This document shows, piece after piece, positions 1 to 11,600 of a DNA stretch of 29,372 nucleotides. The stretch lies in assembly GCA_019648995.1 (NCBI GenBank), contig BLXT01008389.1, forward strand, positions 696,527 through 725,898. Direction: 5' to 3'. Each line of letters opens with the position of its first letter. The stretch's first letter is position 1. The notes beneath the pieces are model-generated. The model worked only from the letters and a program-made list of their open reading frames with translations. It ran no database searches and was not told where the DNA came from. A program made the translations under genes and the position numbers. The stretch is from Plakobranchus ocellatus (taxonomy: Eukaryota; Mollusca; Gastropoda; Plakobranchidae).

Positions 1-1
1 G

Positions 2-88
2 TGCAAGGAGCCTAATATTCGGGTGGATTTCACCCAAATCATGCTTGCCATTTTTTCTAGGCTTGAGCTTTATGGTGTATTACTGTGA
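2..88 (+). CDS. possible terminal exon of an unidentified upstream gene (partial)
   Basis: From base 2 the second frame is open for 28 codons and ends at TGA 86-88. The peptide looks protein-like and ends in IFSRLELYGVLL. It is cut by the window edge, so its true start is not visible. A strong donor-like GTGAGT begins at 85, so the coding sequence might instead splice out at 84 rather than end at the TGA. An AATAAA at 517-522 would suit a 3' end about 430 bases after the stop. I do not recognise the protein family. It could be chance, because 28 codons is short. Confidence 0.35.
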   Translation, partial: CKEPNIRVDFTQIMLAIFSRLELYGVLL

Positions 89-516
89 GTAGATTTTTAA
101 TTTTATTTTATTTTAGCGTTCAACGCTTAAAATCAAAATTGACTTAACTGTAATTATTTTGTGCCATTGATTGAGTTACCTGAGTTTTGCTGCTGGTTTT
201 CCATGCATTGAAGGGGGACTGACATTGAAGTGACTTTCTCTTGAGTAGGAGATTTTGTGTCTTGCTCAGAAGTTATTTAAACGGTTTGTTCCTCAACAAA
301 GTATAATGTATTACAATCTGCAACTAATATCATTATTTTCCCTTTTTTTTATGTTAACCAGTCGAGTAGACCTGCCATTACAAATTTTCTTCTTTGTTAT
401 ATTTATTTTTTTATAGCTTGGTTCTTAAAATAACTTTAGATAGATGAAAATACTCTGCGTTGTTCAAATTTGTTGAAATGAGTTTTGATTTGTGGCTGTA
501 TTCTTTTACTATCATA

Positions 517-522
517 AATAAA
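517..522 (+). terminator. candidate polyadenylation signal AATAAA
   Basis: A canonical AATAAA hexamer in an AT-rich stretch, about 430 bases downstream of the possible stop at 86-88. It is only useful if that exon is real; the hexamer alone is common in sequence this AT-rich. Confidence 0.25.
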
Positions 523-847
523 TAACATATATTTTTTTACTGTAACACTAACTGCACCGATTTTAGAATTATGATACAGTTTTCAATGCTTTGAATGACT
601 TTATGATATGGAAAGACTGACACGGGCAAAGGTAACGTTAGACTTCATGCCGAGACAATCGTTGCTTACGTTGCCCTCCTCTTTCTCTTTGACAGAGGTT
701 TTGTTTTGTTACTTTTGTTTTGAGCCCATCCTTCCCATCAATATTATTTCCGGTATAGGTTTGTGTTTTTTGTTGACCTAACAAGGGAAATAATTTGTTG
801 ACACTAGAAACCGATGAATACCAGCCATCGGAAAAATGGACAATTAA

Positions 848-1180
848 TTCTAGACTAGATCCAGATTCACAGAGCTGATCTAATCTGGTTCTTGTTTGGG
901 TGAAGAACATATATTTATGCCGGTACCAAGGCAAGGTTTAGAAAAAAGTCAACACTCCACTTAAATGAATTTGAAATAGATCTAAATCTAGATCTATAGT
1001 TGTGTGCAGTAAACTGTGCAGGTTAGAACATTAATCTTGCATATTTTAGATGTAGAATCCAAATTGCATACCTGGAATCTAATCTAGATCTTGAACCGTT
1101 GTTCTTAGATAAAATGCCATTTTGATGATTTTCCGGCATACAATATCTAGCGTTCAGTAGGTTTTTTCTATCTAGATGCA
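848..1180. repeat. cluster of CTAGATCT-like motifs
   Basis: TCTAGA, AGATCTA and CTAGATC words recur many times within about 330 bases (for example around 850, 975-1000, 1078-1090 and 1170), far above what the flanks show. A similar phrase recurs at 22231-22257 in CSNK2B intron 5. The cluster probably reflects a simple-sequence or dispersed repeat relic. No function is evident. Confidence 0.4.
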
Positions 1181-2255
1181 TTACACACGAAAATATTTCT
1201 TAGTTATAGCTGAGAATTGTTGGTGCTCCTTCTACGGAGGTGTAGGGATTCCTGGCTCTATCTCCATCGATAGACTCTGATTAGCAGTACAAAGGATACA
1301 TTATATATTATATATTTTAAATATAAATCAAATGCTTTGGCGACCATGTATTTTGTTTCGTCAGTATTTAGCAAGACAGTATAGGTCCAGTGTAATTTGC
1401 CTTTATTAATTAAATTGTGGTGTTTTATCATTCTCAAAATTCTTAGGAATCACTAGGAATCCCTTGAAAGCCTTTCGGTGGAATCCCAAGGAATATCTCG
1501 AAAGCCCTTTGGTAGACCTTGAAAAACACTCACCAAATAATCAAAATTTAGTCTCAGAAGGCAAATTAAACCAGCCTAAGTAGTTCTTTACCCATAATAC
1601 CAAAGACAGCCTATTCTCAAATGGTGTGTTATGAAGTGGTGGAACAGAGTACGATTGCACAGTAAAAAAATGACAGCGGGCTTTCTAAAAGGAGGGAGGG
1701 ACACTTGGCCGGCTGTTCTAGCACCAGTGATCAAGCCGTTAGCTGTTATGATTCACTTAGCTGAGCAACTTTTGTAAAATCTACTGTTTTGTTTTCAAGA
1801 TGTGCACACATGCTGTGTTGTTGGATGTACAATCAGAAGATATAAAGAGGCTAATATTGCATTTCACGAATGAGTTCTAAAATATTCATTTGATCAGTGA
1901 GACTGCCTTATAAAAACATGAAATATTAATTTATACTTGACCAAGTGGAATAAAATATAGATCTGTTGATCAATATTATTCTTCTCTTCGTCAACTTGAC
2001 AATGGCTGTGTATGGATGAGCCAAATAAAAAAGGCAATTAATGAGTCTAAATACAAAGATTTTAGTTATTTATTTCTTTATCTCTTTGCTCTCTTATGCT
2101 GTTTTCTCTTAATCAATAAATTTTATATTCATTCTTAGAAATCCATGCACCCTTTGTATTTTAGAACTTAAGTGTCTATTGTTGGCTAAGATTACCAAGA
2201 GTTAACTTAGGAATAGCATTAACTTACGACGAGAGGAACTATACATATATATACA

Positions 2256-2325
2256 ATCTCTCTCTCTCTATCTCTACCTCTCTGTCTCTCTCTCTCTCTC
2301 TTTCTTTCTTTTCCCTCTCTTCTCT
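2256..2325. repeat. CT-rich microsatellite
   Basis: Interrupted (CT)n grading into CTTT repeats. The minus-strand open frame that crosses it, rich in Arg and Glu, is just the repeat translated. Confidence 0.85.
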
Positions 2326-2532
2326 TCACTGGGGTAGACATGTCATATAATTGATACTTTATTACTAAAATATCTTTTGTTGATTTTTTAAACCATGTTG
2401 CAAACAAAATTTCCTTTCTGTTATTATCAGGATCTTGCTGATGGGTTGGGATGCTTTTACATGTGCATAAGGAAAAAACATCAAAACAATCTATCAAGCA
2501 TTTGTTAGCAGTGTGGTCGGCAAAGGGTGTTC

Positions 2533-2568
2533 ATGAATGAGCTCGTTCACAGACAGACTCATGGGTAA
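2533..2568 (+). promoter_or_regulatory. upstream ORF overlapping the WDR31 start
   Basis: ATG at 2533 opens an 11-codon frame ending in TAA at 2566-2568, overlapping the predicted WDR31 start at 2561. If this sequence is in the mature 5' UTR, the uORF could lower translation or force re-initiation. Whether the transcript includes base 2533 is unknown. Confidence 0.35.
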
Positions 2569-2604
2569 ACTGTTCAGTCGGCCCAAGCACAGGAAGGCTC
2601 AGAG
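2561..2604 (+). CDS. WDR31: WDR31 coding exon 1 (myristoylated N-terminus)
   Basis: Encodes MGKLFSRPKHRKAQ plus two bases of an Arg codon, then donor GTGAGT. I chose this start because the MGK...S...KH pattern matches the vertebrate WDR31 N-terminus and fits N-myristoylation. An in-frame ATG at 2537 would add eight residues (MSSFTDRL) and block myristoylation. An out-of-frame upstream ATG at 2533 opens an 11-codon uORF whose TAA (2566-2568) overlaps this start. An AG at about 2507-2510 upstream could be the acceptor of this exon. Confidence 0.8.
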
Positions 2605-5600
2605 GTGAGTCAGTGAGATTGTGAAGGTTCATTTTACAACTCATAGTCCAAACCTAATAAAATTTAAGTGATTCGCAGTTGGTGATGTTAGACTTTTTCT
2701 GGCCCTTGTCAAGCCAGAGGCAGAAGGCAGAATCAAATCCACACCAGTAGGCTTGCTGTAGATTTTGAGTGAATTTGCTAACTCTTGTGCCAACAAGCCC
2801 ATACAGACCTTATATACCAGAACTTAGCAATTCATGGAAGAAGTAGCTCATTATTTGTGTACTTTGTATATGAATGAATAAATTCATCTCTTCTTAGCAA
2901 AGTTTTAACATCAGTTTTGTTGAGATAATTTGTTTGATAAACGCTGGTGCTGGTGCCTAATCAGAAGTATATAGTTGGTGTAGCAAGACTTTTTTAAACT
3001 TCATTTTTCATTTTTAAAATCCCTTGTTACTCTCAATCAGTAAATTTGAAAGAGACAAAAAGCATTATGATGATAAGAAAAATGGATTCCTTTTGTTTAT
3101 TTTCACATTTTATGACAGACCACACTCTGCCGCTGCAGTGATGGAGTCCAGCCATGGTGGTCGTAGTGGTGGTGGTGGGGGAGATGCACGGAGGGATAGA
3201 TTGTCTAGTTTGCCTGAGGCTTCTTTGAAACAAGTTCATGAGGATGCTGTGGTCAGCGTGGCAGTCATGCTTCCTGAGCTATGTTTGTCCGGCAGCAAAG
3301 ATGGGGTGAGAGTGCTTTCAGTCTCTTTTGTCTTAGAAAAGGGTATATCTGACGTGATGACTGCTCATGCTACATTTGCACCAGTAAACGATTTTAATTG
3401 ATGCATGATCACTGCACTCACATTGTAGGCTGAATCATTACCTGGTAACATTGCTTGAGATTTAGATCTTTGTTAATGAATGATCACAATAGGCCTAAAG
3501 TAGAACAGACTGTCTGTAAAGAAAATTAAATGTAATATTTTCATTTATGAAATTTGCAAAGCTTGAGTTAAGAGTTGTGTTCCTCATTTGGGAACCTCAT
3601 GCTTTGAGTCTCATAGCAATGTACACAAACTTTGAACTAAGAAAATTCATATTATTCTGTGTTGTCTCTGTCCTTTAAAACCTCCAAAGACTTGTAGACT
3701 TTTTTTTCTAGCAGATTTCCATTTTTGTCTGTGACTTTTCAGTGCTGTTTATGCCATGCATTACCTTCAAGTTGTTTTGGATGGTGAGGGTGGTGCAGTT
3801 TGTCTTTTAAAGGTGTTATCATCACTTGACATCCGATGAAAAATAAAATTGTGACATGAAGAAAAAGGATAACAAATTTTTGTAATGTGCCCCATGACAG
3901 TTTTGCCTTTGAGTCTAAAGAATCGTGTTCTGTTGACTTCAGAATATGAGTTTCTAAATTGAGCAAAGCCAACAAATACATTGATTTAAGTAACATCTAT
4001 AAAAGTTTTACTTGTTTTTCTCATTTACTTTTCTCAGGTGGTGAGGCTGTACGATTTTCATAGACAAAATTTGGTTGAGAGCTGGTCTGGTCATAATGGT
4101 GCCATAACAAAGGTGACAGTAGTATGCCTCATCATAATTTAGTGCCTTGCTTTAAAGCTTCGGTGATAGTGTTCCTTCACACATCTCAGTACTCTGTAGC
4201 TATCTATAACCAAATATTTAGTATTAATTTTGAACATCTTCCTCTTTGCTTAAAAAATTCTAAGGGTAATAGGTCTCAAAATTAGTCCAAATGTGTTTTA
4301 AGTCACATTTAAAACATTTCAAACCCTTAATATAGCTTGAAAATCCATCACATGAGTTTCATGCTGGAGAAATTAGGATAGGGCAATTAAATGGATTTTG
4401 AGTTTAAAGTTATTTAAATAGCTTTATATAGAATAAGAAAACAAACCTGAAGAATTTTTTGTTCTAAGATAAGTATTTGACATTTGACTCATTTGGGAAG
4501 GCCTTTCTCTAAAATTTTTTGAGGACTTTCTTTTAATCTCCTTTTTTTCATCCCATTAGTATTGTTGTTGGAGTGTCTATTTATTTTTAGACATAAGATA
4601 GTCTTTATTCTTCCTATAATGATCAATATTAAAAAGTGCTCACAGGTGTGCTATAGCATCTCCTGCAATGGGGCAATCAATTTTAATAACCAAATATTCT
4701 ATACATACATACAGGTGTGGTACAATACCTTGGGCAATCATATTTTCTGTTATAATGACAATTATTATACACACACACGGCAGTGCTACAATGCCTCATG
4801 TAATTTTATTTTCAGTACGAATGACAATTATTGTACATATACACACAGATGCTACAATGCCTCATGCAATCATATTTTCAGTTCAAATGACAATTATTGT
4901 ACACATACTCACAGGTGTGCTATGGTGCCTCATGCAATCATATTTTCTATTATAATGACAATTATGTAAACATATACCAGGTGTGCTACAGTGCTTTATG
5001 CAATAATATTTTTCTGTTATAATGACAACTATGCTAACATACACACAGGTGTGCTATGGTGCTTTGTGCAATCATATTTTCCTGTAATAATGACAATTAT
5101 GTAAACATACACACAGGTGTGCTACGGTGCCTCGTGTAATGGTATATTCAGTGCATCCCGTGACAAAACCATCAAATTGTGGCATCTGAAAAATCCTCAC
5201 TGTGTTCAAGAATTTATGGGTCACACTTTGGTTGTGTCTGCCATCCATTTCAATGCAGGTTTGAGTTTCAGTTTCTTTGAATTGATGTCAAAAGATTTTG
5301 GGTTAAAAAAAAGATGTGCATATTAGTATTAAGTAACTGAAAAAGCAATTGCCATCTGTTAAATTTATACTTGCAAAATAAAACAGTAGCAAAAAATACA
5401 TTTGAGAGCTATACTAAATATGTAATTTCTTGCTTAGAAATGTTTTTATAATCCTCTTAACTACATGTATAGGTTACAATTCAATTATCTAGTTTAGAAT
5501 ATTTTTATATTAACTTTGTGTTACGATTCATCTGTCTTTATCTCCTTCGGATCTGGGGTCCCAGATTTTATATTATTTGTATGAAGTGCTTCCTGAGTGG

Positions 5601-8600
5601 TGATCTTGTCCATTTATAACTGTATAAATGTGTTTCTAATTATACAATAACTTGCTATGTGGCAGTGTCACAGCTCTGCTTGTAACTTTGCACATCATAA
5701 ATCAATGAATCAAAGAGTATGGCAGAAACTTATTTGTGAGGAAATATCTGACAATGCACACAATTTCCCTATTTATTGGCTTTGTTCTGATCCATCACTG
5801 AAAATGTTTATGTATTAGAGAAGCGGTAAATGAGAGATTTGATCAGTCAGTATTTTTAGCCAAATGTGTTTACATAAGTAGTTAGCTTTGTGGCTTTTCT
5901 GGCATGGATAGTTTGTTTAATGTTGACCTAATTAGCCCGCAAATTGCATAACTAGTGTTGTCTGGAAGCTGCAGGTGGGGGATATAACAGGCTGGTTGTG
6001 AAATTCATCCAGAGTTTGCTGAGAGGTTTTTGGTAAATTTGTAGGTCTATAGAATTCTGTAACCTTGCTGTTCTAAATTTTTTGGCAAGACTTGGAGTGA
6101 TTTCTGTTCTTTAGCCTATTGTAAAGATCTCCTTGTGACAAGCAGCGTTTACTTAGACCTATAACTAAATAGCACAAAGCCATTTATGACAATATGTTTC
6201 TATAGTTTCCACTATGAAATGCCTCCAAAATGCAATATCAGGCTACATTATTGCCATAAAATATCCTAAAAACAACTGCAATACAATACAGAGCAAGCTT
6301 TGATGATTGATTCTCCTGAGCACAAATGTAGTTTTGATCACTTTTTCCGCCCATTAAGCCTAATATAAAATATATGATATTTTTAGAATACTGTAGATAA
6401 TGTAAATCTGGCATGCAAAGTTTGCATTATTCTTTTTAACAGAATATCTAAGGATTTGTAAAGCCTATCAAATTATATTAATTTTTATTGGTTTTTGGTG
6501 ACTAGACTCGAGTTGTTTATGCAGTGGATCCAGAGACAATACTGTGAGATTGTGGGATGTGGAATCAGGCATTTGTACCAGAGTGAACACAATCCCACAA
6601 AACCTGGTGAGTGGACATGAACTTTTTACACGTTGATGTGATTAACTCAGTTCATATCAGCTAAGTGTTGTAAGTTTTTACATATTTTGAATCTTTCTTT
6701 TCTTGCTTTCCTCCCTACAAACTCTTTTCATCAAATTTACAATGATGAGACATTTACAAAACTTGGCAATTTTTTTTTTCCAAATAGAAGCCTTAACATT
6801 TTTTTTAGAAGGGGAATATGTATCAAGTGCATTCTTTTTTTTAACTGTTAATAGTGACACTTCTGATACATGTATATGAACGTGGATACTGTGCAATCAA
6901 GTGCAGGAAAACAGAGAAAACCAGAAGCAGTAAAGATGTAGTTAATCAGAAGAATGATGAGGATATCATAGACTTAAAAATACCTATGAACCGGTACTAA
7001 CAAAAGATAAATTGAAGTGATCTTTAATTAAAATGATGAGACAGTGACAACTAAAATTTTTAGGGACATATTTGCCAACACTAGCGTTTAGGGCATTTAT
7101 CAACCACCGAAAAGGTTGAAGGCAAATACAGAAGAGGTAGACAAAGAACAGCTGACATGAAGTCTGAACTCATAGGCAATAGATAATGGTAGCATCAACG
7201 GTCTTATATGTTAACTGAGTACAAGTTTAGTGGAGTCTGACCATGATCGCCAATTTCTATTTCAGACCTGAGGAAGTAGTGACTTCCAAATCATCAGCAA
7301 TCATATTTAGAAAGGCAAGCAGCCATAAAATTCTGTGCAATAAGCATGAGTAAAACCAAAAGCATGATACGAACTGCAGTATTTAAATTGAGACTTGCGC
7401 TAATGAATCAGATGCTAAAAATAATAATTTTGAGGAAAAGAGAATATAAAGTATATTCTTTTGAAATGTCTACTCTAAAAATTCTTAAAGAACTCATAAA
7501 TTATATCTAGACACAGATTCAACATACCTATAGAAAGTCAAAAGATAATAGTGTCAAAAAGTGTCAATTTTTTAAATGTCTGAAATTCGACATGTAATTT
7601 ATTCAGAATGGTCTTAAGACATTGAATGTAGTGAACCATTTGAAATCCTGTTTTTGATTCCATAGCATTGTGTCAAAACAAGGCAGAGCTGGATGGTAGA
7701 AGTACATTTTTTTTCTTTTCCTTGCAAAGAATTTTATGTCTGTCCTCAAATGTGGTTTATGAAAGATAACATTTCAGAGTACTGATTTCATTTAATTGAT
7801 TTACCCGTGCTACTGCAAGAACCTGGTATTGCCTTCTGAAAATAATAGGAAAGAATATTGCCTCAAGTTTGTCAATTTAATGCTGCAAGCAAACCTGTAC
7901 TGAACAGTGTTTGGGCTTCTGAGAATGATTCTGTGTTGCTGTTCTAATTTTTAAAAAAGTTCATGTATTGAGTTCCAGAAATAAAGTTGGCTTTCTTGAA
8001 AAAAGATAGAATGAGAAAAAGATTTTAAAAAGTTAGCATTCGACTTACTTGATTGAGCTTAAGAGTGTAAACTAACTTTCATTTTGTCAAAACTGAATAA
8101 AGGATAAACTTTGATGTAAAAAATATGCATTACAGGGAAATGATGAAAAAATTTGCAATATTCATAACTTTTAGTTAAATGTGAGTTTGAATTAAGGATT
8201 TTTCCTCTGGATTTAAGTTATACGCAAAGTTGACAAACATGCTGAATATTTCACTATGTTTTTCTTTTCATAAAGAGCTGAAATTGAGGTGCCTTGTTTT
8301 GGGTGACTGATGTTTCTTCTTTTTCCATTTAAGTTGCTCTCTGGCAAAGGATTTTGGGGATTTTTCCTTTTAGTCAGAGCTTGAATCAGCAGCTATTTTG
8401 TGCTGATCCTAAATTAAATTTTCATATGATTTTTTCCCGTCTGCACAGGTAACTGGTGTCAAGTTTGTGCCAGGTTCCTCGCTTCTAGTCCAAACAGGAG
8501 AAGACAAGGAGGTCAGGTAAAGAAAAAGGCATAAATGTATTCTTAATTCAATGACTTTTTTTTTCTCTTCTAAGTGTTTTCAAAAACTAACTTGGAGACA

Positions 8601-11600
8601 ATGGTATACTGAGTTTCATGTGAAATTTTGAATGGAAATATCCTTGTAAAGTTTAGGCCAAACTACCATTTTTACACACCAAAAAAAAAAAAATTTTTTT
8701 TGTTCACAAGGTCCAGAGCAAACATCGACAATCACATTTTGCAACCTATTTTTGCATGCAGCTTTTGCAAGATGCAAATGTTATCCTGGTGTTTACTTTT
8801 ACCTGCTCTTTCAAATTCTCTAATTCGTAAATTTGAAAAGAAAGAAATTTCTGGATAGTATTTGCTGGCTATTTTTTTAGTCACTATAAGTTAATAATCT
8901 TCAAATAAATATCCCATACCATCTCTTCCTGGGAAATACTTGTATCTCATTTTCTTTCTTCATTTTTATTTTTTTTTCAAGTAAAACTGTGTGAATTTTT
9001 TTGGCTTTCCTGTGGGACGTTTGTTTTAATAGGGAATCTCAGAATTGTTTGTGCTGGAAACCTGGTACTTATCTGGCACTAGGCCCAAAGTCATATGTAC
9101 CCAGTGATGTCTTTCTCTCAAGCTTTCTGTTTTTTTTCACTTATGATTGTCATTATTGATATATATGTATTTTTTTAATTTATTTATTTTTTTGTAACAA
9201 GACACCAAATGGGGTTTTATAATTCAGCATGAGTTTTAAATTGCTCTTATAGATTTTCAAAGAGAAATATGAAGAAAAAAAACTATGACAAACATCTTGA
9301 GAGAAGTTTGACTGAGTCACTATTTCTCTTCTTTTTATTCTTCTTTTTTTCTCTCTCTATCCATTGCAAAGTTATTTAAATGCAGTTTCTGGCTGTTTCA
9401 CTGATTCAAAATGTTCTAAATGTTAATTTGACTGGTATCCAGCTGTTTGGTTCAGATAACTTAATCAATATGTGCATTCAAGTTTCATTTTATCACAGCT
9501 CTTCAAAACTATTAAAGAAAACTTTTAGACTTTCTCATACTAACTATTTACACTGACAGTGGGTCCTGTTAATTTCAGCAACTTGAAAGAAGACAAACCA
9601 TCAGTCAATTTTATTTTCAGGATATTTATAATTAAAAAAAAAAAACCCAGTGTCATCAAACTTTGAACAATCCCACTTATGCCTTTTGAGATTGGGTGGA
9701 GTTCATTGTATTTTACCTTGTGCATTACCTTACTTTATCTCACATGTTTGTTTTCACCTGATAGGATATTTGACTTGCGCTGCCTGGAGCCTGTGTTCAG
9801 TTTCCCGAAGAAGCAGTACATCCAGATGTGCTGTGATGTCAGTCAGGATGGCCACTATATCTGCTCCTCAAGTAATGGCTTCTCAGGAAACGGTTGTGAG
9901 GCAACAGTAAGGGGTTGTTTTGTTTCTAAATATATTTGTTACTGAATTTTACTACGAGGGCAGGCTGATAATTAAGTTCCTTTAATCATAACTTTTTTTT
10001 ATTTTTGACAGCATATACATAAACAATGCATCAAATGAAAGCTTAATATCTCAGCTACATACTTAGCACTCTATTTTTCGACGTCGTCATTGCTGCGATC
10101 AACACACAGCCACCAACGTTTCATTAGTTGGCGCACGCTGTCAGCAAAGAATTCAGACGACTGTCCACGGCATCATCTGCAAACATCTGTGATAACTTCC
10201 TCAGGATTTTCATAGTGATGGCCCTTCATGTACGTCTTGAGTTGGGGAAACAAATGATAGTCAGAGGGGGCAAGATCGGGGCTGTATGCAGGGTGCGGTA
10301 GGGTTGTAAGTTCCAGCTGCCTTAAGACGTCCTGAGTTTGGCGATTGGTGTGCGTTCACGCATTGTCATGTTGCAGGATTGAGTCCTTATCACACCGAAC
10401 ATGTCTGAGTCTGAGTTTAAGAGCTCGGAGTTTTGAAATATATCGCTCAGAGTTCACAGTTTGCCCTTGCTCCAGAAATTCTATGTGGAACACTCCCTCC
10501 ATGTCCCAGAAAATGATGAACAAGACCTTTCTTGCAGAGGCAACAACCTTGAACTTCCTTGGACTTGGAGAAGTTTTGAGCCTATACTCCATCAATTGGG
10601 CTTTACATTCTGGATTGTAGTGGTGGACCCAGAATTCTTCTCCGGTCAGAATGCGTTGCAGAAATGCTTCTGCATTGTAACGCTCTAAGAGTTGAGTACA
10701 CATGTCCTTTCTCTGCACTTTCATCTCTACAGTCAGCTGTCTTGGGACCCAGCATGCAGAGATTTTTTGGTAACCCAGTACAGTTGTGACAATATGGTGC
10801 ACTCATTCTTTCGAAATGCCTACTTCATGGGCAATTTCCTTTTGTTTGACCCTTTGATTTGCTCTAATCATGCAGTCAACTTTCTCTCTATGAGCTGTGT
10901 CCGATGCGGAAAGGGGCCTACCTGAACGCTTTTGATAACGCAGAATTGTGTCTCTGGGGTCTTCCCCTTTAAAAATTCTCAATCATTTGTGAACTGCAGT
11001 CTGAAATGCACATTTCACCATAAACTGTCTTCATTCTTGCATGATGTTTGCAGCAGAACATCCCTCAGCTGCCAAAAACTCGATAACAGAGCGCTGTTTG
11101 ATGAGAAGGTCATTGGAAGTCGCCATTGTCTCATGAACATGGCTACCCCATCACGTGTTGCGCTTCACTGTATTATAAGTACAAATGACGTCACACAAAC
11201 TTTTTGTTCTAGTCAAGCCTAGAAAAATGGTTTGAGAGTATATGTATGAAATTTTAGGTCGATGTAACGAAAATTGAGTTATTAGCAAACGGAACTTAAT
11301 TATCAGCCTGCCCTCCTATTTATTTCCTTTGGGAAAATTTAGGTGTATAAACATTAGAGAGCAACAGTAACTGTGGCAATATCTCAATGATAAAATAAAT
11401 GTAACTTGTAAGGGATGAGGTTATTCATTGTTTTATATATCCTTTTATTCATTGTTTTAAATTTGTTCTCTTACTCACCCCTTTCTTTCCTTTGTCAACT
11501 CCTTCCTCTCACTATTTAATTTTTTACATTAACAAGTTGTAGTATTATTCATATCACATATCATCAGTGTTAGAATCTTAACTGTGTGAGTGTGTGGATG

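Larger units (their letters stand above)
89..2532. other. intergenic / upstream region of the WDR31-like gene
   Basis: I see no coding exon here. The open frame on the minus strand at 638-934 has no recognisable motif. The stretch contains a cluster of CTAGATCT-like words (about 848-1180), a short AT microsatellite near 1296-1325, a degenerate internal repeat around 1441-1510 with GGAATCCC and GAAAGCC words repeated, and a CT-rich tract (2256-2325). Non-coding 5' exons and the promoter of the WDR31-like gene must lie in this interval, but I cannot place them. Confidence 0.5.
9953..11318 (-). mobile_element. mariner-family DNA transposon, inactive
   Basis: A 1362-bp element (9955-11316) flanked by TA duplications at 9953-9954 and 11317-11318, with 26-bp terminal inverted repeats matching at 25 positions. 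Inside it, on the minus strand, is one full-length mariner transposase frame. Size, TA target, inverted repeats and the DD34D-type transposase all fit Tc1/mariner, mariner family. It sits antisense within WDR31 intron 7 and would be removed by splicing. Confidence 0.95.

Noticed and set aside
638-934. 98-codon minus-strand open frame upstream of WDR31
   Set aside because: No recognisable domain, overlaps the CTAGATCT-rich stretch, and no splice or poly(A) support.
4562-4969. Open frame of 135 codons (and 4668-4955) with repeated CYNASCN words
   Set aside because: It is the translated tandem array copied from the WDR31 exon 4 junction, not an independent gene. The 65-69 bp units do not all keep frame, and each path ends in a stop.
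6521-6525. Alternative acceptor GCAG inside WDR31 exon 5
   Set aside because: Starting at 6525 gives a stop after eight codons and loses the conserved SSCLCSGS strand.
10345-11222. Several plus-strand open frames of 75-96 codons
   Set aside because: They are antisense shadows of the mariner transposase, which explains the whole interval on the minus strand.
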